Source: Arthrobacter sp. StoSoilA2
GTDB lineage: Bacteria > Actinomycetota > Actinomycetes > Actinomycetales > Micrococcaceae
DNA: 64,000 nucleotides
NCBI RefSeq assembly: GCF_019977195.1
Contig: NZ_AP024643.1
Location: 930,001-994,000 of the forward strand
Direction: 5' to 3'
Below, piece after piece: positions 49,198-58,651 of this stretch. The translations under genes and the position numbers were made by a program. The notes under the pieces were generated by a model. The model worked only from the letters and a program-made list of their open reading frames with translations. It was not told where the DNA came from and ran no database searches. Numbering within the stretch: the stretch's first letter is position 1; every line of letters begins with the position of its first letter.

Positions 49198-50689
49198 CGC
49201 GCACCACCTTCTCCTCGAGGGCGGCCAGGAACTCCGCCGACCAATGATCGACGTCGTGGTCCAGGATCTGCTTCCGCATCAGCTTCATGCGGCGGCGGGC
49301 TTCCTTGGGGGAGAGGTTAACGGCCCGGAGAATGGCCGATTTAAGGCCATCGATGTCGTGCGGGTTGATCAGCAGCGCCTGCTTCAATTGGTCGGCAGCG
49401 CCGGCGAACTCACTCAGGACCAGCGCGCCGTCGTCCTCGGAACGGGCCGTCACGTATTCCTTGGCCACCAGGTTCATGCCGTCGCGCAGCGCCGTCACCA
49501 GCATGACGTCCGCGGCGAGGTACAGCGCCACCATTTCCTCAACGGGGTAGCTGTGGTGCAGGTAGCGGACTGCTGTGTTCTGGATGGTGTCGTAGGTGCC
49601 ATTGATATGGCCGACGGTGCCCTCGATTTCTTCGCGCAGAAGCCGGTACTGCTCCACGCGTTCCCGGCTGGGGCTCGCTACCTGTATCAGGGTGGCGTCC
49701 TCCACCTTGATGCTGCCCTCACGCAGGAGTTCCTCGAAGGCCTTCAGGCGGTGGCCGATGCCCTTGGTGTAGTCCAGGCGGTCCACGCCAAGAAGGATGG
49801 TCTTCGGGTTGCCCAGGTCCTTGCGGATCTGCTTGGCCCTCTCGATGATGTCCGGCCTCCCGGCCAACTCGCGGATCTGGTCCACATCGATGGAAATAGG
49901 GAAGGCCTGCGCCCGGGCAATGTGGGTGACCTCGCCGTCCGGGCCCTTGACATGCACTTGCTGCTGCTTGACGCTGGCGCCCAGGAAGCGGCGGGCAGAG
50001 CGCATGAAGTTGCCGGCATCGCTGGGACGCTGGAAGCCCAGCAGGTCCGCACCCAGCAGGCCATCAATGATCTCGCGGCGCCACGGCAGCTGGGCGAAGA
50101 TCTCCGGAGGCGGGAAGGGAATGTGGTTGAAGAAGCCGATTTTCAGGTCCGGCCGTGCCTCGCGGAGCATGCGGGGAACCAACTGGAGCTGGTAGTCCTG
50201 GACCCACACCGTTGCGCCGTCGGCGGCATGGCGGATGACGGCGTCGGCGAACTTCTTATTTACCTGGCGGTACGAATCCCACCACGTGCGGTGGAATTCC
50301 GGCGGGGCGATGACATCGTGGTACAGCGGCCAGATGGTCGCATTGGAGAAGCCCTCGTAGTACAGCTCGACATCGTGGCTGCTCAACTGGACCGGGACAA
50401 GATCCATCGCTTCGTGGCTGAAAGGGCGCACGGTTTCATCCGGGGCGCCATGCCAGCCCACCCACGCGCCGTCGGACTTTGTCATCATCGGTGCAAGCGC
50501 GGTAACCAGGCCGCCGGGTGAGCGTCGCCAGCCCCCGCCACCATCGCCGTTGCCATCGCTGCTGCAGCGATCGACGGGCAGGCGGTTGGACACCACCATG
50601 AAGTCGAACTTGCTCGCCGTTGGCTTCCTGGTGGGAGAGGCCCTAACGCCGTCTTCCGTCTTGAGTTTTTCGCTTGCCAAATCCTGCAT
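49187..50689 (-). CDS. otsA: Trehalose-6-phosphate synthase OtsA
   Basis: A 500-residue GT20 enzyme that joins UDP-glucose (or another NDP-glucose) to glucose-6-phosphate. ATG 50689 follows GGGAGC; the longer frame to 50797 lacks support. Marks include FMVVSNRLPVDR near residue 32, GGLVTAL, VWVQDYQLQLVPRML, GFFNHIPFPP, LGVDRLDYTKGI, MLVTALRDGMNLVAKEYV and ALVLSEFAGAADQL. A Gly-rich stretch (DGNGDGGGG) near residue 48 is unusual. It is the first gene of the otsA-otsB pair and divergent from the DsbA-like gene. Confidence 0.94.
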   Translation of the reverse strand: MQDLASEKLKTEDGVRASPTRKPTASKFDFMVVSNRLPVDRCSSDGNGDGGGGWRRSPGGLVTALAPMMTKSDGAWVGWHGAPDETVRPFSHEAMDLVPVQLSSHDVELYYEGFSNATIWPLYHDVIAPPEFHRTWWDSYRQVNKKFADAVIRHAADGATVWVQDYQLQLVPRMLREARPDLKIGFFNHIPFPPPEIFAQLPWRREIIDGLLGADLLGFQRPSDAGNFMRSARRFLGASVKQQQVHVKGPDGEVTHIARAQAFPISIDVDQIRELAGRPDIIERAKQIRKDLGNPKTILLGVDRLDYTKGIGHRLKAFEELLREGSIKVEDATLIQVASPSRERVEQYRLLREEIEGTVGHINGTYDTIQNTAVRYLHHSYPVEEMVALYLAADVMLVTALRDGMNLVAKEYVTARSEDDGALVLSEFAGAADQLKQALLINPHDIDGLKSAILRAVNLSPKEARRRMKLMRKQILDHDVDHWSAEFLAALEEKVVRDDS

Positions 50690-50866
50690 TACTGCTCCCT
50701 GGGGTTGCTGTGACTCACCTCCCAGCCTACCGGCGGAATCATAGAGGGCGGTTGATCGTTCAACGACCGGGTCATTGCGTGCGCGCCGAATCTTCAAGTT
50801 TGCTCCCGTAAACTGACCCCGTTGCCCTAGCTATGCACTACCGACGTCGAGTAATCCGAGGAACTG

Positions 50867-51745
50867 ATGAGCCCCGCAAACGAACCCCGCCTCTCCAAGG
50901 CTGAACGCACCGCCCAGGCACGGGAGAAAGCGCGCGAAATCCGCGAAGCGCAGCTGAAAAAGGAAAAGCGCAACAAACTCCTGATCGGCTGGGGCATTGT
51001 GGTCGCCGTTGTCGCGATCCTTGCCGTCATCGCGTTGGTAGTGACCACCAGCATCCAGCAAAGCGCGCCGATCGCCGATCAGGGTCCCACTCCCGCGAAT
51101 GGCAATGTGCACGGCGGCGTAACATTGCTGGCCAACTCCGACGTCGTAAAGTCCGATGCCTCGTCCGTGAACGTGGCAGACGTCCCTTCGGCTCCGGCAA
51201 CCAAGCCCGCCACGATCACTGTTCCCGGTGGTGAGCCCGAGGCCGGCAAGCCCGTCAAGGTGATCGCCTACATCGACTTCATCTGCCCGGTTTGCAAGCG
51301 GTTTGAGACAACCTACGGGGAGTCGCTCACCAAACTACGCAACGAAGGCAAGATTTCCCTCGAGTACCGTCCCCTTGGCTTCCTGGACCAGCAATCCACC
51401 ACCAACTACTCCTCACGCGCCGCAAATGCCGCAGCGTGCGTGGTGAACTCTTCGCCTGAGAAGTACGCCGACTTCTTCAACCTCCTCTTCGAACGCCAGC
51501 CTTCCGAAGGCAGCGCCGGTATCTCGGACAACGACCTCAAGGCCATGGCCAAGGAGGTAGGTGCAGCGAACATCGACTCCTGCGTGGACAGCAAGCAATA
51601 CCGGCCCTACGTAAAGGTGGCTACGCAAGAAGCGGCGGCCATCGGCATCACGGGCACCCCCACCGTGTTCATCGACGGCAAGAAGTGGGATGGATCCACC
51701 GACCTGAACGCTGAAATCCAGACCGCGGTTGACGCCAAGGGCTAG
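50867..51745 (+). CDS. Membrane-anchored DsbA/DsbG-like thioredoxin-fold protein
   Basis: A 292-residue protein. Residues 1-40 form a highly charged cytoplasmic helix (KAERTAQAREKAREIREAQLKKEKRNK), then one transmembrane segment (GWGIVVAVVAILAVIALVV). The extracytoplasmic part has a thioredoxin_4 domain with the redox motif CPVC in YIDFICPVCKRFE (near residue 142) and the cis-Pro loop ITGTPTVFIDGKKW. It probably oxidises or isomerises disulfides of exported proteins. One more Cys pair (AACVV, DSCVD) lies in the helical insert. A tRNA gene follows. Confidence 0.88.
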   Translation: MSPANEPRLSKAERTAQAREKAREIREAQLKKEKRNKLLIGWGIVVAVVAILAVIALVVTTSIQQSAPIADQGPTPANGNVHGGVTLLANSDVVKSDASSVNVADVPSAPATKPATITVPGGEPEAGKPVKVIAYIDFICPVCKRFETTYGESLTKLRNEGKISLEYRPLGFLDQQSTTNYSSRAANAAACVVNSSPEKYADFFNLLFERQPSEGSAGISDNDLKAMAKEVGAANIDSCVDSKQYRPYVKVATQEAAAIGITGTPTVFIDGKKWDGSTDLNAEIQTAVDAKG

Positions 51746-51880
51746 GTCTTAGGAATTTACGACGGCGGCTGGTCGCCTCGGTTTGTGCCTTGCGCTCAAC
51801 CTGGGGTGGCTGGCCGCCTTCGTGATTTCCGTGAGGGGGAGGGTCTGGGCTAACCTTATCTAGCGTCGTTTTCGGCGCAT

Positions 51881-51957
51881 GCCTCCTTAGCTCAGTTGGC
51901 CAGAGCACCGCTCTTGTAAAGCGGGGGTCGTCGGTTCGAATCCGACAGGGGGCTCCA
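51881..51957 (+). tRNA. tRNA-Thr (anticodon TGT)
   Basis: A full cloverleaf: acceptor GCCTCCT with AGGGGGC, D arm GCTC-AGTTGGCCA-GAGC, anticodon stem CCGCT/AGCGG with loop CTTGTAA (TGT at positions 34-36), T arm GTCGG-TTCGAAT-CCGAC. The terminal CCA is encoded. It reads ACA threonine codons. Confidence 0.96.
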
Positions 51958-51964
51958 CAAAAAT

Positions 51965-52002
51965 CCGCGGCGCTACCGGGACCAAGTCCGGTAGCGCCGC
52001 GG
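51965..52002 (+). terminator. Intrinsic terminator of tRNA-Thr
   Basis: A perfect 15-bp stem, CCGCGGCGCTACCGG (51965-51979) with its complement (51988-52002), loop of 8, followed by TTTT. Preceding A bases pair with the T tract, so it could act in both directions. Confidence 0.9.
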
Positions 52003-52006
52003 TTTT

Positions 52007-52311
52007 GCTTTCCCGGAGACTTCCGGATCCCTTCTCCCTGCCATGCGGGAGGGTTTTGTGCGCCGAGATTGTAGTCATTCTTCCGACACCTGCGGACAGG
52101 ACGGATCGGGGCGGCGTTGTTTTTTCATACACTCCCGACTATCTCAAGTCCAGCGGGCGGCCTGTCAGCACGCATAGACCTGGAATCCCTGCCATTCACG
52201 GGCTCGCCGTTGAACGGCTCGTTGCGCGAGCTGCGGTTTCGACGCGCCGAACTGGCGAACTGAAGCGGTACTGGGCCCATCTACGGCACACTCATTCGTG
52301 CCTTGCACGGT
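52007..52311. other. Non-coding stretch after tRNA-Thr
   Basis: About 305 bases between the tRNA terminator and the end of the antiporter gene. Short open frames are present but none has a plausible start, codon pattern or recognisable domain. No direct repeat of the tRNA 3' end, which would mark an integrated element, was seen. Confidence 0.6.
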
Positions 52312-53517
52312 CTAAGGGACTTCCTCCTGCGGCACCGGGATCCTGCGTTGGCGTTCACGCTGACCCTGCCGAAGTGCCAGCAGCGGAAACAGGAGCACGG
52401 AGAGCATGCCGGCTCCAACCAGTGCCGACGAGATTCCGCTTGAAATGAAGCCCTGATCCCTGCCAATGGCCGTGACGGCAACGATGATCGGCAGGCCGGT
52501 TGCCCCGAAAAGCATGATGGCCCGTTTCTCGGCAAAAGTGGACCTTGGCGGGGCAGCAAGCATCGACGGCAGGCCCCGGATGATCAGCAGGAGGAGCACG
52601 AACAGCGGGACCATTGCCAGGGCTGACGGGCTGGACGTGAGCGCGCCGAGATCGAAATCTATGCCGGTATCGATGAAGAAGATGGGCACCAGGAACCCGA
52701 AGGCAACAGCATCGAGTTTGGTCTCGATCACCTTCCGGTCCCGTTCGGGTGCGCGCGCAATGGCCACTTTCCAGAGGACGCCTGCGGCGAATGCCCCCAG
52801 CAACATGTCCAGTCCCAGGACCATGCTCAGCACCACGAGCACGGTGAGGATGAACATGATGGAGCGGACAGCGAACTGGCCGCTGGTGTGGAGAGTCCGG
52901 GTGACCTGCGAGTGGAAGAGCGTGTGCCTCGCCTTGGAAGCCAGGAAAATCGCAATGCCGGCCAGGAGAACGAATCCGAGAAGCACCGCCGTAGCCGGTC
53001 CCAGCTGCCTGCCGCTGAAAAACAGCGAGATTGCAATCAGGGGACCAAACTCACCAGCTGCACCCAATGCCGTGACGGCGATACCCATCGGGGATCTTGA
53101 TTCACCGGCATCACGAAGAATGGGCAGCAACGCCCCCAACGCCGTGGAGCACAGCGCCACCCCGATGATGACCGCGGCCTCCGGCGTGGGGGCCAACAGA
53201 AAGCCCGCCCCAACGCCCGCGGCCAACGAGATCAGCCAACCGGCAGAGGCGCGGATGGCGGGACGGCCCCGGATATCGGAAAAATCGATCTCGTTGCCGG
53301 CCACGAAGAAGAGCATCGCCAGCCCGAAATCAGCCAGGGTGTCTGTGAACTGCGTGGATTCGATCCATCCCAACATGCTGGGACCCAGCAGGATTCCCAG
53401 GACGATCTCGAATACCACGAGCGGCACTTTGACCACCCGGTCAAGCAAGCGGACCGCCAGGGGCGCCGCCACAGCCAAGAGTGCGATCAGAACCAAGGAT
53501 GTAGACAAGCCCTGCAT
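52312..53517 (-). CDS. Cation:proton antiporter (Kef/CPA2 family)
   Basis: A 401-residue membrane protein. ATG 53517 is chosen for GGAGG 8 bases upstream; the longer frame adds a non-membrane tail. About 12 transmembrane segments are visible from STSLVLIALLAVAAPLAVRLL. The Na+/H+ exchanger core has VFEIVLGILLGPSMLG, FGLAMLFFVAGNEIDF and GVALCSTALGALLPIL. The C-terminus ends in a short basic tail, with no RCK/TrkA domain, so it is a domain-minimal CPA2 member. It probably exchanges K+ or Na+ for H+. Confidence 0.87.
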   Translation of the reverse strand: MQGLSTSLVLIALLAVAAPLAVRLLDRVVKVPLVVFEIVLGILLGPSMLGWIESTQFTDTLADFGLAMLFFVAGNEIDFSDIRGRPAIRASAGWLISLAAGVGAGFLLAPTPEAAVIIGVALCSTALGALLPILRDAGESRSPMGIAVTALGAAGEFGPLIAISLFFSGRQLGPATAVLLGFVLLAGIAIFLASKARHTLFHSQVTRTLHTSGQFAVRSIMFILTVLVVLSMVLGLDMLLGAFAAGVLWKVAIARAPERDRKVIETKLDAVAFGFLVPIFFIDTGIDFDLGALTSSPSALAMVPLFVLLLLIIRGLPSMLAAPPRSTFAEKRAIMLFGATGLPIIVAVTAIGRDQGFISSGISSALVGAGMLSVLLFPLLALRQGQRERQRRIPVPQEEVP

Positions 53518-53748
53518 CAGCGGTACCTCCGGTACCTCGGCCGCTTCTACCCCGGCCGCTTCGACGGAAAAGTATTCCAAAGCTACCGCCACACCTTCGA
53601 TGACGCCATGATGCCGGTGTCCCGGTAGGCGGCCAGAGTTATCCACAAGCAGGAAGAAGCGCACGACGCCGGGTCCCGGCCCGCGTTAGTCTGGTTACCT
53701 CGGCTGAAGCAAGCGGCCGCAACACCCACTGTGCGGAGCCGTTTTCCA

Positions 53749-55425
53749 ATGTCCGATGATCCAGACCTGGGCGCCCTTGCGGCGTCTTCCTTTTCCCTCC
53801 CCAAGCTCCGCCCCGGCCAACTCGCCGCCATGATTACGCTCGCCGGCGGCCGCGACGTCCTGGCCGTCATGCCCACTGGGTACGGCAAATCAGCCACCTA
53901 CCAAGTGGCAGCCAGGTACCTTTTCAACCAAACCGGGCGCCCCGCCGTCGTGGTTTCTCCCTTGATTGCTTTGCAAGAGGACCAGCTGGACGGACTGAAC
54001 GGGCAGCTGGGTGATGGCGTTGCCGTCGCCATCAACTCCTCCCGCAGCGACTCGGAAGTGGAAGACGCCTGGGAAGCGGCGGAGTCCGGCAAAGCCACTT
54101 TCGTGTTTCTGGCTCCCGAACAGTTGGCCAAACAGGAGACTGTGGACCGGATAGCCAAGCTGGACATCACCCTGTTCGTGGTGGACGAGGCCCACTGCGT
54201 CTCCTCTTGGGGCCATGACTTCCGCCCCGACTACCTCGATCTGGGAAATGTCCGCGAACGATTGGGAAACCCTCCGGTTGCAGCCCTTACCGCGACTGCC
54301 TCACCTCCAGTACGCGATGAAATTCTCGAACGCCTGGGCATGAAGGATCCGCTGGTTCTGGTCCGTGGCTTTGACCGGCCCAACATCAGTCTGGACGTGG
54401 TCCGCCATCAGGAGGACAAAGGCAAGCGACAAGCAGTCCTGGAGCAGGTTTCCACGCTGGCCAGCGGAGGCGAACGGGGCCTTCTGTACGCCGCTACCCG
54501 TAAGGACACGGAAAAGTACGCCACCAAATTGGCTAAGGAAGGACTCCGCGCGGAGGCATACCACGCCGGTCGATCCGATGCTGACAGGGAGCGCATCCAT
54601 GAGCAGTTCCTGGACGATCAGCTGGACGTTGTGGTTGCCACCACGGCTTTCGGCATGGGCATCAACAAACCCAATGTGCGGTTCGTCGTGCATGCCGACA
54701 TTCCGGAATCCCTGGACGCCTACTATCAGGAAATCGGCCGTTCCGGACGAGACGGTGAACCAGCCGCTGCCACACTGCATTACCGCGAAGAGGATCTTGG
54801 CCTGCGGAAATTCTTCGGCACGCATTCACCGGACCCGGATTCGCTCCTGGCAGTCCTGAAGATCCTGAAAGCCGCAGGCGCTCCTGCCCCCAAGAGCGCG
54901 CTCGCGGAGCTGACCGGATTCCCTGCGCGGCGCCTCACCGGGCTCGTCAACCAGTTGGAGGAAGCCGGCGCTGTCACCACAGGCAAGCGCGGCATTCGCC
55001 TGGCATCCAAAGCCAAACTCCCGGCCCTGGTGGCACGCGCCGTCGAACTGGCCGAGGCCCGGCAGCGGGTTGACCAGTCCCGGCTGACGATGATGCGCGC
55101 CTATGCGGAGACGGACAGCTGCCGACGGCAGTTTCTGTTGGGCTATTTCGGTGAGGAACTTTCGGAGCCGTGCGGCAATTGTGATGTGTGCGCCGCTGCT
55201 TCCGGGGCTGTCGATGGCAACTCAAAGCGTCAAAGCCCAAATGAACAGCGGGCTGGCGAAAGCGACCCATTCCCGCTGCAGTCCGCTGTGATTCACAAGG
55301 AATGGGGGCCGGGTCTGGTGATGAGGCATGAGGACGACGTCATCACCGTCTTGTTCGAGCAGGAAGGGTACAAGACTCTCTCCCGCAGGGCAGTCGTGGA
55401 ACACGAACTGCTGAAGCCTGCATAG
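53749..55425 (+). CDS. recQ: RecQ-type ATP-dependent DNA helicase
   Basis: A 558-residue helicase from ATG 53749 (53731 is an in-frame alternative). Motifs are LRPGQLAAM (Q-like motif 0), VMPTGYGKSATYQ (I), VVSPLIALQEDQ (Ia), VVDEAHCVSSWGHDFRPDY (II, DEAH), ALTATASP (III), and motifs V and VI in VVVATTAFGMGINKPNVRFVVH and YYQEIGRSGRDG. The RQC zinc site is visible as Cys near CRRQFLLGYFGE, then PCGNCDVC. No HRDC domain is seen; instead the C-terminal about 70 residues carry VIHKEWGPGLVMRHEDDVITVLFEQEGYKTLS. It unwinds DNA during repair. Confidence 0.92.
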   Translation: MSDDPDLGALAASSFSLPKLRPGQLAAMITLAGGRDVLAVMPTGYGKSATYQVAARYLFNQTGRPAVVVSPLIALQEDQLDGLNGQLGDGVAVAINSSRSDSEVEDAWEAAESGKATFVFLAPEQLAKQETVDRIAKLDITLFVVDEAHCVSSWGHDFRPDYLDLGNVRERLGNPPVAALTATASPPVRDEILERLGMKDPLVLVRGFDRPNISLDVVRHQEDKGKRQAVLEQVSTLASGGERGLLYAATRKDTEKYATKLAKEGLRAEAYHAGRSDADRERIHEQFLDDQLDVVVATTAFGMGINKPNVRFVVHADIPESLDAYYQEIGRSGRDGEPAAATLHYREEDLGLRKFFGTHSPDPDSLLAVLKILKAAGAPAPKSALAELTGFPARRLTGLVNQLEEAGAVTTGKRGIRLASKAKLPALVARAVELAEARQRVDQSRLTMMRAYAETDSCRRQFLLGYFGEELSEPCGNCDVCAAASGAVDGNSKRQSPNEQRAGESDPFPLQSAVIHKEWGPGLVMRHEDDVITVLFEQEGYKTLSRRAVVEHELLKPA

Positions 55426-55444
55426 CGCTACGAGGCTCAGTGTT

Positions 55445-56362
55445 TCAGGTGTTCAGCTCCAGCATCAGGGCGGGCAACTCGTCGGCAAGTTCGCGCGCAA
55501 GGAACCCGAGTGGGCCCAGTTTGCTGGCCAAACGGTCGGCTGCGGCGGCGTGCAGGTGGGTTCCCCAGCAGGCAGCCTGCGCGCCGGTGGTCCCACGCGC
55601 CCGGAGACCGGTGATGGCACCGGCCAGTACGTCTCCACTGCCTGAGGTACCCAAACCTCCGTACCCGGTGGTGATCTTCCACAGTTCAGGGTCCCCGGGG
55701 TCTTCTCCATGTGGGCGTGCGATCACGCCCTGGCAGCTAACCACTGCACCGTACTGTTCGGCGACGGCGGCAACGTCGGTTTCGAGGTGGTTTACGTCCT
55801 GTCCCAGCAGGACTCCAGCCTCAGTCGGGTTGGGAGTGAGGATCAACCGGCCCCGCCAGGGTTCCAACATCCCCTTTAGCTTCACCAGTCCGCCGAGGGC
55901 GAAGGCGTCCAGGACAACGGCCGGCCCTTCGCCTTTGAGTTCCTCCCGCTCCAACAACCTGGCGAGCAATTCCCCTGCCAAGTCCGAATCATCCAGGCCG
56001 GGCCCGACCAACACTGCGTCTGCCCGTTCCAAGTTCCTTGAGATGACGTCCAGCCCCTCACCGGTAACGGACCCATCGGCAGTTTCCGGCAGGCCCACCG
56101 CCCCGCACTCCGGGAACGCGACTCCCACCTGCACGGCCACCGATTCGGCCACAGCCAACGTAATCTTTCCGGCCCCCGCGCGGAGGGCGGCGATGCCGGC
56201 CAGGACGGTGGCGCCCGGAGTGGTTCGTGCACCGCCGATGATCAGAACAGCGCCGCGTGAATATTTATCTTCGCCAGGAGCGGGCAGCGGCCACTCACGC
56301 AGAAGCGATGGCGTCACTTGCGTGGGGCCGGGAGTGCCGTGGAAATCACTGTGGGTGGACAC
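55445..56362 (-). CDS. nnrD: ADP-dependent NAD(P)H-hydrate dehydratase
   Basis: About 305 residues, YjeF C-terminal (ribokinase-like) family. It repairs hydrated NADH/NADPH. Motifs are KYSRGAVLIIGG, GATVLAGIAALRAGAGKITLAV, VGPGLDDSD, LTPNPTEAGVLLG and the catalytic/nucleotide loop GLGTSGSGDVLAGAITGLRARG. GTG 56362 is favoured by a nearby CCGGAG; ATG 56368 and 56377 are also in frame. The 5' end overlaps the histidine-phosphatase gene, so they are co-translated. The NnrE epimerase domain is not attached. Confidence 0.9.
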   Translation of the reverse strand: MSTHSDFHGTPGPTQVTPSLLREWPLPAPGEDKYSRGAVLIIGGARTTPGATVLAGIAALRAGAGKITLAVAESVAVQVGVAFPECGAVGLPETADGSVTGEGLDVISRNLERADAVLVGPGLDDSDLAGELLARLLEREELKGEGPAVVLDAFALGGLVKLKGMLEPWRGRLILTPNPTEAGVLLGQDVNHLETDVAAVAEQYGAVVSCQGVIARPHGEDPGDPELWKITTGYGGLGTSGSGDVLAGAITGLRARGTTGAQAACWGTHLHAAAADRLASKLGPLGFLARELADELPALMLELNT

Positions 56363-57140
56363 TGGCATCTCCGGCATGCTCGGTGACCGTGACGCCCTGT
56401 TCGGTGAGATGATCGGCCACGTTGAAGCTCTCGAGCATCCATGGTCCAGCGCCAGAGGGGCGCACGTACCGGGTAATTGATGCGTTCAGCACCGTTGTGC
56501 TGGCGGCGAGATCCAGGATCTCGCGCTCGGACATCCCCTCCAGGACGTATCGGACCAGCAGGATCACTGCATCATGGCAAACGAGCATTACACGGTGTCC
56601 TCTTCCCAGATTGTTGAGCTCGTCCAGGACGGATCGCAGGCGAAGCGCGACGTCAGCCCAGGATTCACCTCCGGGTGGCCTGTAGAACAGCTTGCCCAGC
56701 CAGAGGCGCCGCTCGGCCTCATCGGGGTAACGCGTTTCCACGCCTAAGCGGGTGAGTCTGTCCAAAATGCCCAATTCCCGGTCGCGGAGGCGTTCATCCG
56801 TGTGGACTTTCAGGGGCCAGCCAGCTGTTTGAACAGCAATTTCCGCTGTCTGAAGGGCGCGTGCATAGGGGGAGGAGACCACCGTGTCCGGGCGGAACTC
56901 CTCCGCAATCCGGGACAGCGCAGTTCCCAATGCCTTGGCCTGATCCTGGCCGGTATCCGATAGGTTGACGTCCGGGTCCCTGGCGGGGACGTCAATGACC
57001 TCAGCCCGCGCCAGGCGGGCTTCCGTCGCGGCTACGTTGCCTTCACTTTCTCCATGCCGGACCAGCAGCAACTCAACAGCCCCGGCTTCCTGCACAGCCT
57101 CTGTCAGTTGCCTTGCCTTTGTCCGCTCGTCGTCGTTCAA
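56346..57140 (-). CDS. Histidine phosphatase (phosphoglycerate-mutase-like)
   Basis: A 264-residue protein. TTG 57140 is chosen because GAAGGAG lies 8 bases upstream; the longer frame has no support. The catalytic core is LLLVRHGESEGN (RHGE, phospho-His), VVSSPYARALQTAEIA and the second His in VMLVCHDAVIL. The ERLRDRELGILDRLTRLG block also fits the family. The substrate is unknown. It overlaps the next gene, nnrD, and both may serve metabolite repair, but that is only an inference from position. Confidence 0.87.
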   Translation of the reverse strand: MNDDERTKARQLTEAVQEAGAVELLLVRHGESEGNVAATEARLARAEVIDVPARDPDVNLSDTGQDQAKALGTALSRIAEEFRPDTVVSSPYARALQTAEIAVQTAGWPLKVHTDERLRDRELGILDRLTRLGVETRYPDEAERRLWLGKLFYRPPGGESWADVALRLRSVLDELNNLGRGHRVMLVCHDAVILLVRYVLEGMSEREILDLAASTTVLNASITRYVRPSGAGPWMLESFNVADHLTEQGVTVTEHAGDASVHPQ

Positions 57141-57332
57141 AAAAACCAACTCCTTCGCGCGCGCTTGCCGAATGCAGAACACTACTCACTGCGTACCCAC
57201 GGGACCAGAGAATAAACGCACGACGGCGAGCTACCGTCCCTGCGTTGGCCGTCCACCCGCCGTCGAGCCTGAAAGACATTAGGGGACCGTCCGGTACTGT
57301 TGCCCGAACCCATGGTGAAGTAAGTTGCTCGC

Positions 57333-58649
57333 ATGGAGGACTCATACCAAGTCATCGTGGTGGGTGCCGGATTTGCAGGCGTCGCGGCAGCCAAAAAACT
57401 CGGACGCAAGGGCGTACGCGTCCTGTTGATTGACTCGAACAACTACCACCAGTTCCAGCCGCTCCTTTATCAACTGGCTACTTCCCAGATCGGGGTTTCA
57501 GCCATCACGCGGCCGCTGCGCTCCGTTTTCCGCCGCTATAAGACCGTCAAAATCCTGACGGCGGGTGTTGCCTCCATTGATGCCGCGCAACGGTCAGTCA
57601 CTACCGCCGATGGCGTGACTTTGCGGGCGGACATCCTGGTCATTGCGGTAGGTGCCGTTCCCAACTTCTTCAACACACCAGGTGCCGGGGAACATGCTTT
57701 TCCGTTGTACTCCGTCACCGACGCCACCAGGCTGGGCACCGCCATTACGCGGCTGCTGGATGAGGCCGACAGAAGCTCAGAAGGCATGGTAGACGTGGTG
57801 GTAGTGGGAGGAGGACCCACCGGCGTGGAGACCGCCGGGGCCATGGCAGAAAACGTGAAATACATGGTCCGCAAGTACTTCTCTCCCGAGCTCGCCGCCC
57901 GCTGCCGCGTGCACCTGGTGGACATGGTGCCCAGCGTGTTGAACATGTTCTCCACGAGGTCGCAGCGGTACGCCACCGAACGTCTTGGGAAGGTGGGCGT
58001 CCAGCTGCATATGGGAGTGGGCGTTACCGAAGTGCGAACAGATGGTGTGGCGCTGGCTGACGGGAGCTTCGTCCCCGCGCAGATCGTCGTTTGGGCAGGC
58101 GGTCTGAAAGCAGGAGACCTCATCAGCACTTCGGGACTGACACAGGGCAAAGGTGGGCGCGTCGATGTTCGTCCGGACCTGACCGCCCCGGATGTGGATG
58201 GTGTCTACGTCATCGGTGATGCAGCGAACATCACCGATTCCACTGGCGCAAAGTTGCCACAGCTTGGCTCGGTAGCCCAACAATCGGGAAAGTGGGCGGC
58301 AGCCAATATCCTTGCAGACCTGACTGGCGGAAGCCGTACTCCCTTCCGCTACGTTGATAAGGGTTATATGGCCATGGTGGGCCGCGGTGCCGCAGTAGCA
58401 GAACTGGGCCGCAAGCGAATCCAGTTGCAGGGCCTTTTCGCTTTCTTGTCCTGGCTTCTGGTCCATCTGGCCCTCTTGTCCGGGGTCCAGCAGAAAGTCC
58501 GTGCACTATTTTCCTGGCTCAATGGATACCTCCTGCACAGCCCCGCGCAGGTGGTGGTCAGTGGGCCAACCGAGAAGGAGCTCCCTATGCGGACACTTCC
58601 CGAAGTACGTCCGGCCCCATCGACCGATACGGGTCTGGAAAAGGAATAG
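57333..58649 (+). CDS. Type II NADH dehydrogenase-like FAD oxidoreductase
   Basis: A 438-residue protein. The first Rossmann motif is VIVVGAGFAGVAAAKKL (FAD), the second VVVVGGGPTGVETAGAMAE (NADH). HQFQPLLYQLATSQIG after the first motif, VYVIGDAANI near residue 290 and a hydrophobic C-terminal helix (LFAFLSWLLVHLALLSG) are typical of NDH-2 enzymes that pass electrons from NADH to quinone at the membrane. It is monocistronic and ends 2 bases from the convergent DUF3040 gene. Confidence 0.88.
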   Translation: MEDSYQVIVVGAGFAGVAAAKKLGRKGVRVLLIDSNNYHQFQPLLYQLATSQIGVSAITRPLRSVFRRYKTVKILTAGVASIDAAQRSVTTADGVTLRADILVIAVGAVPNFFNTPGAGEHAFPLYSVTDATRLGTAITRLLDEADRSSEGMVDVVVVGGGPTGVETAGAMAENVKYMVRKYFSPELAARCRVHLVDMVPSVLNMFSTRSQRYATERLGKVGVQLHMGVGVTEVRTDGVALADGSFVPAQIVVWAGGLKAGDLISTSGLTQGKGGRVDVRPDLTAPDVDGVYVIGDAANITDSTGAKLPQLGSVAQQSGKWAAANILADLTGGSRTPFRYVDKGYMAMVGRGAAVAELGRKRIQLQGLFAFLSWLLVHLALLSGVQQKVRALFSWLNGYLLHSPAQVVVSGPTEKELPMRTLPEVRPAPSTDTGLEKE

Positions 58650-58651
58650 GC

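Noticed and set aside
51881..52311. tRNA-Thr as a possible integration site of a mobile element
   Set aside because: No integrase, no direct repeat of the tRNA 3' end and normal housekeeping genes on both sides.
52005..52448. 147-codon plus-strand frame after the tRNA
   Set aside because: It runs into the antisense of the antiporter gene and shows no domain or ribosome site.
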